A stretch of 64,000 nt of DNA from Spongospora subterranea f. sp. subterranea (lineage: Eukaryota; Endomyxa: Phytomyxea; Phytomyxea; Plasmodiophorida). The DNA is taken from assembly GCA_049724395.1 (NCBI GenBank), contig JAUGWO010000107.1:124001-188000 (forward strand), written 5' to 3'. A program made the translations under genes and the position numbers. Position 1 is the stretch's first letter; the number at the start of each line of letters is the position of its first letter. Of the stretch, positions 46,719-56,944 are shown piece after piece. The notes beneath the pieces were generated by a model that was not told the origin of the DNA, made no database searches, and worked only from the letters and a program-made list of their open reading frames with translations.

Positions 46719-48983
46719 TTACGATCTTCTTGAGTTTATTGAAGGACTGGCACGGAAACGCCCTGGATACTGTATCACAACATATTGAACTGGATACACA
46801 CTCATGATCGAACTACAGGGAATGAGGGTGAAACCTGACTACTGGTCTTTCGAACGATATATCTGTAAAACCGAAAAACATGTTCAGCTAAATTTGAAGA
46901 TTTCGCAGCAACAACAATACCGAATTCAAACATCTTTTGAACGCGATTTATTATTTTCCCGTTTTCATCGATGTGATCAGGAATAAGCTGTCCCAACCGA
47001 TAAGTTGCAACTCAGTAATCAGCAAACGAACCTACCCGTTTTTGCACGTCAACAATTGTTATATAGCCACGTTCTGAAAACAGATCTGTGTAACTTTTAC
47101 ATTCAGCACTGGGGACGAAAAAAAAAACCTGCGCACCTAGACATATATCAAGAGCAAAAGGTTCTTGAAATATAGGACTTTCAGTGCGGATGATGGCTCG
47201 GCCGAGCAAAGCTTGGCGTCGAATAATTCCCAGAAATTCCCTTTCGATTGTCTCAATCACCCTGTTGAATAATACGTTTCTTGAAACTGCATATGAATCA
47301 ATTCTGACAAGTCAAGTAAACCTACGAATTGTAAACAAACATTCAAAAACTACCTCTTGATGAGATTGTGTCTGGCATTAACGATAACTTCTTTAGGCAA
47401 CGGAATACGTCGAACCATTTCGAATGCGTCATTGGACAGCTCCATTTTGCTCTGATACTCGAGTTCTTGTCGGATTCGTTCTTGAACTTGCTCGATTGGA
47501 CCAACCTAACGAAACTCTGATTTGGCGTATCGGACAAAATAGATTACTGACGCTGTAAATGGAGTCAGATATTGGTTTTTGCATCATTGACATAGACCTT
47601 TGACCTGTCGATAAAATGAAAGTAAAACTTCTCTTTTACAGCTTGCAACGAATCATATACGTCTAGTTTTACAATCAGATATAAAAAATTAGACGTTGTC
47701 TGCACTCAAATATTACGCTCTTTGAATTCTTTATAACGCTTTCGCGCAAGGTAAGGATCCACATCTAGGAGCCGTGAGAAACAATACCTCAAAGATAAGG
47801 GTTGATCATTACCGGTTGGTCGTACTGTAAGCTCTTGTCCAATGCCGGTTTGATGAAACCTAGCAGCAATATGAGTAAACAAATGCACCAACAAGCACCG
47901 AACAATTACAATCTGTTTTGAACCATTACTTGCCGCCCTCGTTTCAACTGCCGTTCCACACTTATATCTTCTTCAACAAAAAGGACCTGATACAAATCAA
48001 AACAAAACATGTGCAATGATGCTATAATAGTCTAACCATAATATGAAATATAGGCCGGGGGAATTTGGAAAAATGTGGAGTGTTTTCATACTTCCGCCGC
48101 AACTCCTGAAAAACTAAATTGAGGAATCTAAAACTCCTCCGGACTCTGTATATGCTAACTCTCATTTTGTCGAACAATATTTTCATGCATTCGCCTTGAA
48201 TACGAGTTCTAAAAAGCAATTCAAAACATATCGGCGACCACATTCAGTGAAAAGCTACCTTGGAAACCCATCAACCAGGCATCCAGAAGAATATTGAGGT
48301 TGCAGCAATTTTTCTAGTAGAAGCTGAACAACAACACGATCGGAAACAAGGTTGCCTGCACATTTGATAGCCTGATGCAGTTAAAAATTTGATAAAAAAA
48401 TTTCGCTAGCCTTATTACATCGACTTCTGACCCCTGCAGCAAGTTGCTGATGACAATCGTATCAGCGGCAATGCCACGCAAACGTTTGATATATCCGCAA
48501 ACAACGCTTTTTCCTGCTCCAGGAGCTCTAAATCCCCAGCCTTAGTAATGAGGCAAACGACAAGACGGACAGTACCAACCCCGATAGCCACATTATATCT
48601 TTTGGGAAAACCTGTTTCAAAAGAATCGTCATCCAACACAATACATCTCGAATTGCATAGTTACGAGGTTCTTTTCTTGATATTTGGTGACAAGATTATT
48701 CCTGTAAAATTTATCAGATTCGTTGATTCAGACATCAGACGATATCTACAAACCAGACAACCCCAAAAATGAGCAAGGCATCTTTGATCTCAAGATTTTG
48801 CGTCTCAACGTGATTGGATCCGGGAAGGCCACTCGATTTTCCCGAGAGTCCCCGGCACCTGTTGCTGCCCAGAACCGCAGCTGGCATCCATCGCAAGCCC
48901 GTCAACGCACACAACCCCAATCTGTTCGCCCTGCTGGTTCTCGCAGGCGTCAGGCGAGGCAATAGCCGTAGGCGGAAGGCCAT
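46719..48983 (-). CDS. adenylate-kinase-like P-loop protein with organelle-type presequence
   Basis: About ten small exons. The first (from 48983) encodes a basic, acid-free N-terminus rich in Arg, Leu and Ala ([20 protein letters not shown]), typical of mitochondrial import signals. The kinase core begins [11 protein letters not shown] and continues [13 protein letters not shown], a Walker A loop. The AMP-site region follows ([20 protein letters not shown], then [10 protein letters not shown]), then [22 protein letters not shown]-terminal part specific to a broadly conserved eukaryotic family carries [47 protein letters not shown] and [12 protein letters not shown]. The frame is off by one near the P-loop exon junction (about 48,590). 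Nucleotide kinase activity is likely but the substrate is unproven. Confidence 0.75.
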
Positions 48984-48996
48984 GTTTATAGGATAA

Positions 48997-49495
48997 ACAT
49001 GGTTTATATATGTTGGTTGAGACCTATAGCGGGGCCCTTTACGGTAACCACTGTTACCAAACTATCGCACATTATTCACTCCACGTGTACTCCTTATTAA
49101 TACATTTCTCAATAAATCTGCGGTCTCTGTAAACATCACCCGACATTTACCGAAACATTTGAAAAAAAAATCTCTCTGTATGATTCCGATTTATCTCGCG
49201 AACCTTATGAAAAACATCACATATTACCGAGTTGTTTCTGAGTGATCTCAGTTTATCTGGTTTTTATAAACATGTCTGTGAAAACCGACGAATACGTGAA
49301 CTGTTGGAATATATATAATGGCACCGTTATCTGGCAAATGCAGTTGCCGATGATCATACGTCCGATCCATAATCATGGAAGCGGCGGCAGCGGTGCCGGT
49401 GTTGTCATTTCATCACACGGAGTGTCGTGGGAGTTGGGAGGTCGTGCGTGACAAACACTTGATTACCGACAAGCAATACAAGCAGACAACAGAAT
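48997..49495 (+). other. upstream region with a possible 59-codon small frame
   Basis: The frame from ATG 49272 to 49451 encodes 59 residues with VIWQMQLPMIIRPIHN and a Gly/Ser-rich middle. No family is recognised. It lies 45 bp before the next gene and may be its leader or a chance frame. Confidence 0.2.
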
Positions 49496-49942
49496 ATGGC
49501 CGACTCCTTCATGGATTACGAGCATTCTAAGGAGGCGGTGGCGTGCCTGGCCGCATTGAATAGGTCAATGCTTCACAACAGAACGTCCCGAATACTGCAG
49601 TCGCAGCTACGGTTGTTAAAGAGGCGAGAGGAAGATGAAAGACAGGCTCCAACAAATGAATTCGGCAGTCATTTCACAGATGGTGTCCTTGAACCAGCGT
49701 ATGATATTGTGAAATGCACTAGCCTAGGGTGTAAAGGCGTTGTCTCAATTCCTGAAGGACATGATCTATCGGCATCAGCCCCTATTTGCGCCAAATGCAT
49801 TGAGCAAGTGCAGAAAGAGACAAGCAAACAAAAGCGGATGGTTCGGCCACAGTTTAGAATGAATGACAGAGCCCAACCCGTCGTTAATCGTATCACACAA
49901 CAGGAGTTAGAGATTTTGGAAAAGCAGATGAGCCCATGGTGA
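49496..49942 (+). CDS. small protein with four-cysteine zinc site, unrecognised
   Basis: A single exon of 148 codons. The N-terminal 55 residues are helical (SKEAVACLAALNRSMLHN, then RILQSQLRLLKRREED). The centre carries CTSLGCKG and APICAKC, a C-x4-C...C-x2-C arrangement with about 22 residues between the pairs, which could bind one zinc. A basic stretch (KQKRMVRPQFRMND) and a short helix end the protein. I do not recognise the family. The intact frame and clear cysteine pairs support a real gene. Confidence 0.6.
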   Translation: MADSFMDYEHSKEAVACLAALNRSMLHNRTSRILQSQLRLLKRREEDERQAPTNEFGSHFTDGVLEPAYDIVKCTSLGCKGVVSIPEGHDLSASAPICAKCIEQVQKETSKQKRMVRPQFRMNDRAQPVVNRITQQELEILEKQMSPW

Positions 49943-50214
49943 TTATTATGGACATCTTTATCATCTATATTTTCAATTCTATTGCACTCCTTTTTATTGC
50001 CCAATCCTACACTCATTCCTATTACACACCTCTAACCTATTTTACTACATTCAACATTGCTCAGTCACTATAGTCACTTTCCTGTGTCTGGGATTAGTGT
50101 CGAGTTCAGTTGTGCTGAGAGCTGGAAGTTATTCAACGCTTATCAATGATAATATTACAGTGGTTTCCCGTTAGCTCTATTGACCTTGAGTTTGTCAGCA
50201 TATATGGTACCCAA

Positions 50215-51409
50215 ATGATCAGACGTTTCTTGCCGTTTATGCAGCCTGATGACGCTGCTGAGGGGCAAGTGAGAAAATACCTATTGAATCCATCCCGAAT
50301 GAGAATGATTACATGTGGTCAATGCCCAATAAGTACTCAGCAATACGCTATGAAGCTGCTGCAAAAATTCAGCAATGAGAATCACGACCCTACAACCAGT
50401 AGTATAATGACGTCATCGTTGTTTCCAGCTGATCAAATCGATCACTTGATAACCGTAATGATGGATATTTCGGCCAACGACCACCTGGAATATCAACGTG
50501 AGCTCCTTCAGCTGGTGTTTCGTTCAATGCGAATACTCTCTCGGCAGGTCGCGAAAGTATAGTTCACCCAATCGATTTCTGATCTAATGCGTCAGAAAGA
50601 AAACAGGGAACGTTTCGACGAGCCCAAAATATTGTCATTGCTCAATGCCATGGAATCACACCCAACTCCCTCAATAACAAAAGAATGTGTCAATCGTACG
50701 TATGAATGAATGGTCACTATTGCACAAGAGTTGTCATCTAACGCAGAACATAGTTTTATTAAACCTATGCTATGATGATGGCCCCATGAGCACTCTGATA
50801 AGGTCGAAGAGGTTATCGTCGATCATCTCACTACTACGTAAGGAGGAACAGAGAAATAACCTTGCGTTTATTGATTGAAGTTGTTGAGATTGGGATGATG
50901 AAGAAATCGTTTATGGTGTTGTTGGCACAATACGAAGTATATGCTATGACAAACAAGGAAGGAATGCCATGATCAAAAGCAATGTCATTCAATATCTGAT
51001 CCCACTATTGATGCACGATTCTATGAGGATTCGAGCACGATCAATCGCAGCAATACACAATCTAACAGTGGACGGAGGCATGGGACAAACTATTCAACGC
51101 TATAACGGCCTGGAACTGATTTGTAACCTGTTAAATCCCGAACACAGCAATCACGTTCGGTTATCGGCAGCAGGAACCATACAGAACATCATTTCGGACC
51201 AAGAAACAAAAGACCTTATGTCACGGTTTGAAATTATTGGGAAATTGAGCGCGCTGGTTATTTGCCCCGATATAGCAACTCAAGCTAATGCAATCGGGGC
51301 CCTTTTGAATATGGTCACGGCAGACGGTAGCAGGGAAATATCTTCATATAAAGATACCCTGTCAGCATGCCTCGTGGGCGGCATGATATTCGGTACAGAT
51401 GATCTATAG
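50215..51409 (+). CDS. armadillo-repeat protein, unidentified
   Basis: Several exons encode an all-helical repeat protein. The first, from ATG 50215, has LPFMQPDDAAEGQVRKYLLN and ADQIDHLITVMMDIS. An in-frame TAG before FTQSISDLM is removed by a 48-nt intron (donor CAGCTG/gtgttt, acceptor gtatag/TTCACC, about 50,515-50,562). Later parts read NIVLLNLCYDDGPM, then QYLIPLLMHDSMRIRARSIA, AAIHNLTVDGG, NHVRLSAAGTIQNIISD and ATQANAIGALLNMV, which follow the ARM consensus of a short helix followed by two longer ones with a conserved N. The repeats resemble ARMC/beta-catenin-like proteins but no subfamily is evident. Exon borders in the middle (50,690-50,960) are unclear. Confidence 0.65.
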
Positions 51410-51508
51410 CAAATACACGACATCGCCAACAACTGTATAGAATTTATTCCTCATAGCCTTTTATATCTTGACAATTTCCATTTAACGGTACTAAAGAACA
51501 GGAAGAAA

Positions 51509-51775
51509 TTAATTTTTGGAGTATGGTTTACCGATGACTCTAACCTTCTGGAATCCGATATCTTTGGCGTATTCCCGAAAGCATCGACGGCAGATGTTGA
51601 GGGCGTACTTGCGGATCAGACCGTTATGATTGGCACAAACTCGGCTGATGAAAGAGAAATCATTATCAGCTAAGATGCTATAAAGCCATAAACTAGAAAG
51701 AGCTCAAAGCCATTACCATCGGCGCATTCCTTTGCCAGAGTTCTTGGGATGGGCGTTCCATGTCGCTTGCACCAT
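51509..51775 (-). CDS. RPS29: 40S ribosomal protein S29 (uS14)
   Basis: Exon 1 (51775-51717) gives [20 protein letters not shown] 72-nt intron (51645-51716) rejoins to [19 protein letters not shown] and [14 protein letters not shown]. The C-x2-C...C-x2-C zinc site and the GLIRKY rRNA-binding motif are intact. Known S29 proteins are about 56 residues and end just after IGFxK. This one continues with a basic tail of about ten residues ([11 protein letters not shown]), which is unusual. Splice sites restore the CRVC motif exactly, so the model is firm. Confidence 0.96.
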
Positions 51776-52186
51776 GATTCAAATTCCACCAAATAATCAC
51801 CAATAAGAGGGGTTTCGTCAGGGATTGCCACTCCGGAACTCCGTCACGGACTGAGCGCAACCCACCACAGCGAGTCACCACTATTAAGGCAATCATCCAT
51901 ATAATAAGAGTCCGAGTTTGACGAACCAATCACTCAAGCAATAAATTGGCAATCGCAATCTTTTTAATTTTTTGATGCAGTGTGGCGCTTTCCCTGACCC
52001 CTGTTTTATTTATATTTTGTCGATGCAAAATCGCATTCAACTGAATAACCCGAAGGGCGCCGCGCCAGGAATGTTCATTAAACCGCATGATTTTTCGGCA
52101 ATAAAAAATGTTGCGTTAATGAATCGGCTGGAGTCGACCACAGTACAGTAATAGCTTCATTTGTTTTTAGTGACTTTAGGGACAAT
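51776..52186. other. divergent upstream region
   Basis: This is the gap between the RPS29 start and the next plus-strand gene. No gene or repeat was recognised. It probably holds both promoters. Confidence 0.4.
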
Positions 52187-52468
52187 ATGCAGCGGATATC
52201 GAAAATGCTTGGGAGGCGACGATTATCGATGGACATATACAAGACCGCAGAAGCGTCATCAGAAGAAAGCGCTACTGAATCGCTAAAAGAATATGTGAGA
52301 GTTACTCGGGACCGTTACCAATACCAGATCAATCGCGATCGTACGATTGTTCGCGGGATGATGTTGTATTGCGGAACCATGGCATTCGCATGTGGCTTTC
52401 TGATATGGAACGAGGCGAAAGCCCGGACAATGTTTCACACACCCTGGCGCCCTTCACAATTTAAATAA
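52187..52468 (+). CDS. small single-pass membrane protein, possibly mitochondrial
   Basis: A single exon of 93 codons. The first 20 residues are basic (MQRISKMLGRRRLSMDIYK). A polar helix follows (VRVTRDRYQYQINRDRTIVR), then one membrane segment at about residues 57-76 (GMMLYCGTMAFACGFLIWNE), and a short tail. The build resembles small inner-membrane or respiratory assembly proteins, but no family is recognised. Confidence 0.5.
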   Translation: MQRISKMLGRRRLSMDIYKTAEASSEESATESLKEYVRVTRDRYQYQINRDRTIVRGMMLYCGTMAFACGFLIWNEAKARTMFHTPWRPSQFK

Positions 52469-52547
52469 CAGGCGTGCTATTGACGATCGCAACCTGATGA
52501 TATATTACAATCGGCACTGCGATTAAAGCGAATGCTAAATAGGGTTT

Positions 52548-53348
52548 TCAACGACGATTATATTTTCGTTTGCGCTCAATTCGGTTCAGGCCGTTGATTT
52601 GTTGAATGTGTTTCTCGTCGAGATGCTCCAAAAAAATAGTTGTTTGTTCACCCGTAGGAGCGCTGATGAATCCATCATTGTAAACATTTAAAAATGATTG
52701 CATAATCAATGCAGCAGCAGAGCTGTCAACGGAGCCGTCGCCGATTCCCGCGCGACGACCAGATGCACCAAAATCAAGCCGAACTTGGCACGTACTATTG
52801 CAGACGTAATTTAGAAATATCAGCAGGTTATTACTAATGCTCAAAACCTGTAGCGTTCTTCCCATAGTACAATTTCTGGAAGGTTCCATTTACTGTGATT
52901 CCATGCCTCGAGGCCTTGAATAAACGATAGTACAGCTTTCGAGCTGGGTCCTTCATTGCCTTCAAGATCAAGTGGGTATCTGATACGCCAATTTCTTAGT
53001 ATTACAACAAAGCCTTCCACGAAAATAATACCCAACGATTAGAGCATCTGGATTTCTTTGTCGGCATATATGGGAGATGGCAGCAAATGATCCGGATAAT
53101 TCCGTGCAATTGATACGGTTTAGTGAGGATTTCCCCGACATCCATTGCTGCCTATTCCCAAGACCTGCCGTTTTTCTGCTGATGTATCCGCATGGTGATG
53201 CAATTAGCATATTGTCGCAACACATTGCTACTCCAATTCGTCTGAGGCCAACATCAAGGCCTAACAGCCTCACTGGCCTCTGCAGGTTAGATTGCATCAT
53301 CCTCACACTCCCCAGTGCACGGTCAGCGATCATGGTCATGCAATCCAT
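52548..53348 (-). CDS. YqgF/RuvX-type RNase H-like nuclease
   Basis: The family, putative Holliday-junction resolvase or pre-16S rRNA nuclease in bacteria, has an RNase H fold. The first strand is RLLGLDVGLRRIGVAMC, with the catalytic Asp in the LDVG motif. NPDALIVG joins across a roughly 53-nt intron to YPLDLEGNEGPSSKAV (the family's VGxPxxxxG...). LPEIVLWEERYS then corresponds to the DExxT strand, where the second acidic residue appears as WEER. After another intron the last helix carries SAAALIMQSFL. The C-terminal 50 residues are unlike bacterial forms. A eukaryotic copy is most often organellar, but no clear presequence is visible. Confidence 0.8.
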
Positions 53349-53443
53349 GAACGACCTTCAATCAATGTTTCAAGACATACAGTACCCGTCAACACTCAAC
53401 AGTCCTACCGTTACCCATACGCATTGGTCACGGCATTCGTTCT

Positions 53444-54175
53444 ATGGCTCGAACTATAAGTGATTTAACTTGGTCACACGCCACAAACAAAATACAGGAC
53501 CTAGACCGAGTAATCAATCTCGTAGATTTCATTGAAGCTGATGTATGCTATGATGAGGTTGTTGGAGTTTACATGGCGCATGCGCCATCAGATCTTCCAT
53601 TTGAATATGAGAAATCGCAAGCAGGGTTTTTAGCATGGATACGACATTATTTACTTAAAGCCCATAGTTTGAGCCGATACCCTGGCATCAAAATTGATTT
53701 CAAGGATCCAGCGGCGCCTCCTTTATGCATCACGTTATTGCAACAGTTTGTTGATGACAGATCACCTATTTGGCTCAATGCCGACCTTCTTCAAGGGCCC
53801 CGTGGTGAAGCCTCCACATTTCAAAATCCCCACCGGTTTATTGATGCTTGTATTGAGTATCCTCAAGCGGTATTAAGTCTTGGTTGGACTACAGGCGCCA
53901 TTGATCCGTTCACTCGTGAAGTTGGATATTCAGAAGAAATGATTGACAGTATGCTCTTCCTATGTCGGCCAAAATTGCTTGAACGTCCAGTTACATTTGC
54001 AGTTCGCGCAGTGGATGCGTTGCAATCGATAAAGAGGTTGGAGAAGTTGATATCGCATTCGCAGCTCTGGTCATTAACAATTTGGAATGGAATTGAAGGA
54101 GTAAACTCTGTAGAAGAGCAAGAACTACGATCTAAATTCGATCCGCATAAAACCTATATAGACGTGTTCAAATAA
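53444..54175 (+). CDS. FAM151/menorin-like protein (GDPD-like fold)
   Basis: A single exon of 243 codons. The ordered signature of the FAM151/menorin (DUF2181) family is clear: DLTWSHATNKIQDLDR at the start, EADVCYDE, YMAHAPSDLPFEYEKSQ, YPGIKIDFKDPAA, SPIWLNADLLQGP, ACIEYPQAVLSLGWTTG and VTFAVRAVDA. The acidic and His residues (EAD, AHAP, LDF/IDFK) correspond to the active-site positions of glycerophosphodiester phosphodiesterases. In Caenorhabditis the homologue guides dendrite branching, but unicellular homologues are uncharacterised. There is no signal peptide, so it is probably cytosolic. It starts 95 bp from the divergent YqgF gene. Confidence 0.9.
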   Translation: MARTISDLTWSHATNKIQDLDRVINLVDFIEADVCYDEVVGVYMAHAPSDLPFEYEKSQAGFLAWIRHYLLKAHSLSRYPGIKIDFKDPAAPPLCITLLQQFVDDRSPIWLNADLLQGPRGEASTFQNPHRFIDACIEYPQAVLSLGWTTGAIDPFTREVGYSEEMIDSMLFLCRPKLLERPVTFAVRAVDALQSIKRLEKLISHSQLWSLTIWNGIEGVNSVEEQELRSKFDPHKTYIDVFK

Positions 54176-54241
54176 AAACAAACTACAACATTCTCTCGCA
54201 TTAATCCTTTTGTTTTAACGACAAAGAAATCATGTACTGTA

Positions 54242-54625
54242 ATGTATGACATCGACACGACGAGAGTGGAGACAATGAACTGCACAACAACAGATACGGT
54301 GTATTTTGCTTGTTCAAATCGCGAACAAGACCATCATGTTCGAAATCTTCCCGATAAATCGTAAGAAGGTCGGAGACGAAAGATATGACTCGGCAAACAG
54401 TTGCAACTTTAGTTCAGACAATTGTGCCCAGAGTTTGTGCAAAGTTTCAGACCGATCCTTACGATGTATCGGGACGATTTAGAACATGGCGGGACGTACA
54501 TAATCCCTTTAGACTGTCAACAATCTGATGGTCGTTATCTGTGCTCACTGCTCACCGATATCAATCGTCACCTCTATCAACATGTACGTTGCTTGACTCC
54601 GGCTTGGAGAACTGTACTGCCTTGA
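54242..54625 (+). CDS. small two-exon protein, unrecognised
   Basis: Exon 1 (54242-54360) and exon 2 (54418-54625) are joined by a 57-nt intron with exact phase agreement (LPDKS to QLCPEFVQSF). The protein of 108 residues includes FRPILTMYRDDLEHGGTYII, LDCQQSDGRYLCSLLTDINR and LYQHVRCLTPAWRTVLP. Six or so cysteines are spread along it. No family is recognised. The clean splice and the long open first exon support it. Confidence 0.5.
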
Positions 54626-54846
54626 GTCCGCTGAAGTTGTTGTTTTTGTAGCTTACGGGGTGTACAGTACTCCGCTCGAGCAAATGGGACGCGTGTATAT
54701 ACTGTGACTCAACTCAATTTAAGTCTGAGACTGCGCAACTGGTGTTAGTTAACCGAAGGCAATCGCCTGTGCTAATCTTCACTTCGCAAATTGGTTTCGA
54801 TCGCTCAAGGGTTCCCAACTCAGTTCTCCAAGCTTTATTTTTCAAC

Positions 54847-55299
54847 ATGCCAGGCTGGGATGATTGGAACGCTCACGTGATGGCCATCAAGGACATTACT
54901 GGAGGAGGTATCTTCTCCGCCGCTAATGGTGCTGCGTGCGCCCAAGCCGGAATCGCCGTCTCACCGCAAGAGGTTTTAGCAATCTCCACGCGAATGACCT
55001 CCGCTTCCCAACCCAGCAAGGGATCCGACGCTCCTTTGGCATCATCTGTGCTTGTTGGAGGGGTCAAATACTTGATTGTTCGATGCGATGGTGATACTCT
55101 TCAGGCGCGGGTAAAACTGGTAAAGAGTACTCTTCAACAGCGTTTTGACTGTCTATGTTAATAGGCTGGCCCTGTTCCTTTGTCGGTATACAAGGCTGGG
55201 GCAACGATTGTCTTGGGCATCGGAAAACAAGGATCCGCTGCTGAGTTGCTTTCTGTTGGGGTCTCAAAGGTCGGCGAATTGCTAGCAAATGCGGGCTAA
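54847..55299 (+). CDS. PFN: profilin
   Basis: Profilin is a small actin-monomer and poly-proline-binding protein. Exon 1 (54847-55110) begins MPGWDDWNAHVMAIKDITGG, the usual W-x2-Y/W N-terminal helix, and contains GGIFSAANGAACAQAGIAVS and VGGVKYLIVRCDGDTLQAR. A 54-nt intron (55111-55164) leads to exon 2 with AGATIVLGIGKQGSAAELLS and a short final helix. Length (about 132) is standard. The C-terminal helix usually ends with GY; here it ends GELLANAG. Confidence 0.96.
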
Positions 55300-55486
55300 A
55301 CCAACCGCTCTATCGTTTCTCATAAACAATTCGTTTTACCATGCATTCTGTACAGTTGTTGCCAGCAAAATTTGATTGCAGCTCGTACTACCAAGTTTGC
55401 CTTCGTTCAGTTTGGGACTATTTTTATTGAAATAGTAGCGAAATGGCCAGAGTTTGTAGCGTACCATATTAGGTCTCTAAAACATC

Positions 55487-56944
55487 TCAAGAGGCTGAGA
55501 CCGGGTTGGGAATAACAGATCTCAAACTTGCCAAAAGAATAGCTGCTTCTGCGGTGACTTCACATTCAGTGTCCTCTTCCCTTTCGATAGATGACTCAGG
55601 GTTCAAAACCTGATTTGCTAGATCATGCGACATCTGTTCTAGTTTGGGTTTTTTCACACGCGCACCGGCCTTCCTCTTCGGAGCCTGTCGCTTCGCTTCA
55701 GATGCCTCTTTGTAGATGGGTTGCGGTTCGCCTTTGACGATTGCTGTGCATTCGCTTGTGACCACCGGCTGACAATTTGGAGGAAGAACAGTGGTTGGGC
55801 AGTTTTCTGAATTGGAAGAGCTGGCCAGATTTAAAGAATCTGAAGCTAGCATACCACCAAGTTCATTGCCAAAATAAACAATACCACAAGCGAATGATAT
55901 TGAAGGTGACGTCGACGTAAGCAGATGTTCAGGAATATTGCGGTTTTTGAATTTTTGACGACGACATGCAGCGCAGCTGCAGATTGAACGGCATGACGGA
56001 CAGGGCCACATAGAATCCGGAATCGCGCGATTCTCGCCATAAAACTTTTTTAAGCATATTTCGCAATATTTTTTACGACAGCAGTACGACTTTTCTGTGA
56101 AGTCTCCTCCTGGGGATAAAGATGAACTCCTGTCTGCGTGAGTCCTTTTCTTATTGACATTTCCACAAAAAGAAAGTTCTGTCAACAGCCTTCGGCTTTT
56201 ACACTGATGGCAACTCGATCCTGGCTGGCTCGCGGATAGACCGAACAAGGCGTCATTTTCATGATGCTGCGAGGAGGAAAGTACCATAGATCCGTACCGG
56301 CAGGCCGGAGATGGCGACAAGTCCTGGAATAGTCTCGATGCATTGCCATCTGACCCTCCGAAATTCGGCGGAGCGTCATTCGCCAAATCAACGTCTGCGC
56401 AAACACACTGCACGGTCCCAGCCTCAGGAAGCTTCAAAGACTCATTGGCGCTCGCGTTCTCGTTGGACCTTTTGGAGTCGACGTCCTTCGGCAACGCTGC
56501 TGCCATCTGTTCACCAGTTTGAGATCGAAACCTTTTTAGCAACGACCGCTCATTGCCGTCACAGATTGTGGCAGCCTGGAGATCGATAACTGGAGGGTCC
56601 ATTTTGAGTTGCATCATATTGTCGGAGCAGAGATCCATTCTAGATGGGGCAGGGGATTTTAAAAACATACTAGGGCTGAAGCACCATGGTGCCGGCCGAT
56701 CATTATCGGACGGCGAATTTGGGGCTTGGGAACCGCCCGAGAGCGTCATCTTCGGGGGACATGATGGGCTGACGTCTAATATCGAAGAGCTCAGTGTAAA
56801 ACTCGAGCTTGACGTACTGGATTCGTGTGAGCATCGGAATGCTCCAACAACAGGAGTTCTGATGTCAAATTCGATCGACGAACTCGGAATAGCTGATGCC
56901 TGAATTTTCTTATCGCTCTTTGCAGAACGATTTCTTACATGCAT
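55487..56944 (-). CDS. CDCA7-type zinc-finger protein (4CXXC_R1 domain)
   Basis: A single exon of about 485 codons from ATG 56944. The N-terminal half is Ser/Pro-rich and disordered, with a repeated CFSPSMFLKSP-like motif and KMDPPVIDLQAA. The defined domain lies at about residues 255-345. It starts CHQCKSRR, continues KSYCCRKKYCEICLKKFYGE, then WPCPSCRSICSCAACRRQ. This is the zf-4CXXC_R1 pattern of CDCA7/JPO proteins, which recruit the HELLS/LSH remodeller in animals and plants. A basic KRQAPKRKAGARVKKPK stretch near the end is a likely nuclear signal. The gene is 3'-to-3' with profilin. Confidence 0.85.
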   Translation of the reverse strand: MHVRNRSAKSDKKIQASAIPSSSIEFDIRTPVVGAFRCSHESSTSSSSFTLSSSILDVSPSCPPKMTLSGGSQAPNSPSDNDRPAPWCFSPSMFLKSPAPSRMDLCSDNMMQLKMDPPVIDLQAATICDGNERSLLKRFRSQTGEQMAAALPKDVDSKRSNENASANESLKLPEAGTVQCVCADVDLANDAPPNFGGSDGNASRLFQDLSPSPACRYGSMVLSSSQHHENDALFGLSASQPGSSCHQCKSRRLLTELSFCGNVNKKRTHADRSSSLSPGGDFTEKSYCCRKKYCEICLKKFYGENRAIPDSMWPCPSCRSICSCAACRRQKFKNRNIPEHLLTSTSPSISFACGIVYFGNELGGMLASDSLNLASSSNSENCPTTVLPPNCQPVVTSECTAIVKGEPQPIYKEASEAKRQAPKRKAGARVKKPKLEQMSHDLANQVLNPESSIEREEDTECEVTAEAAILLASLRSVIPNPVSAS

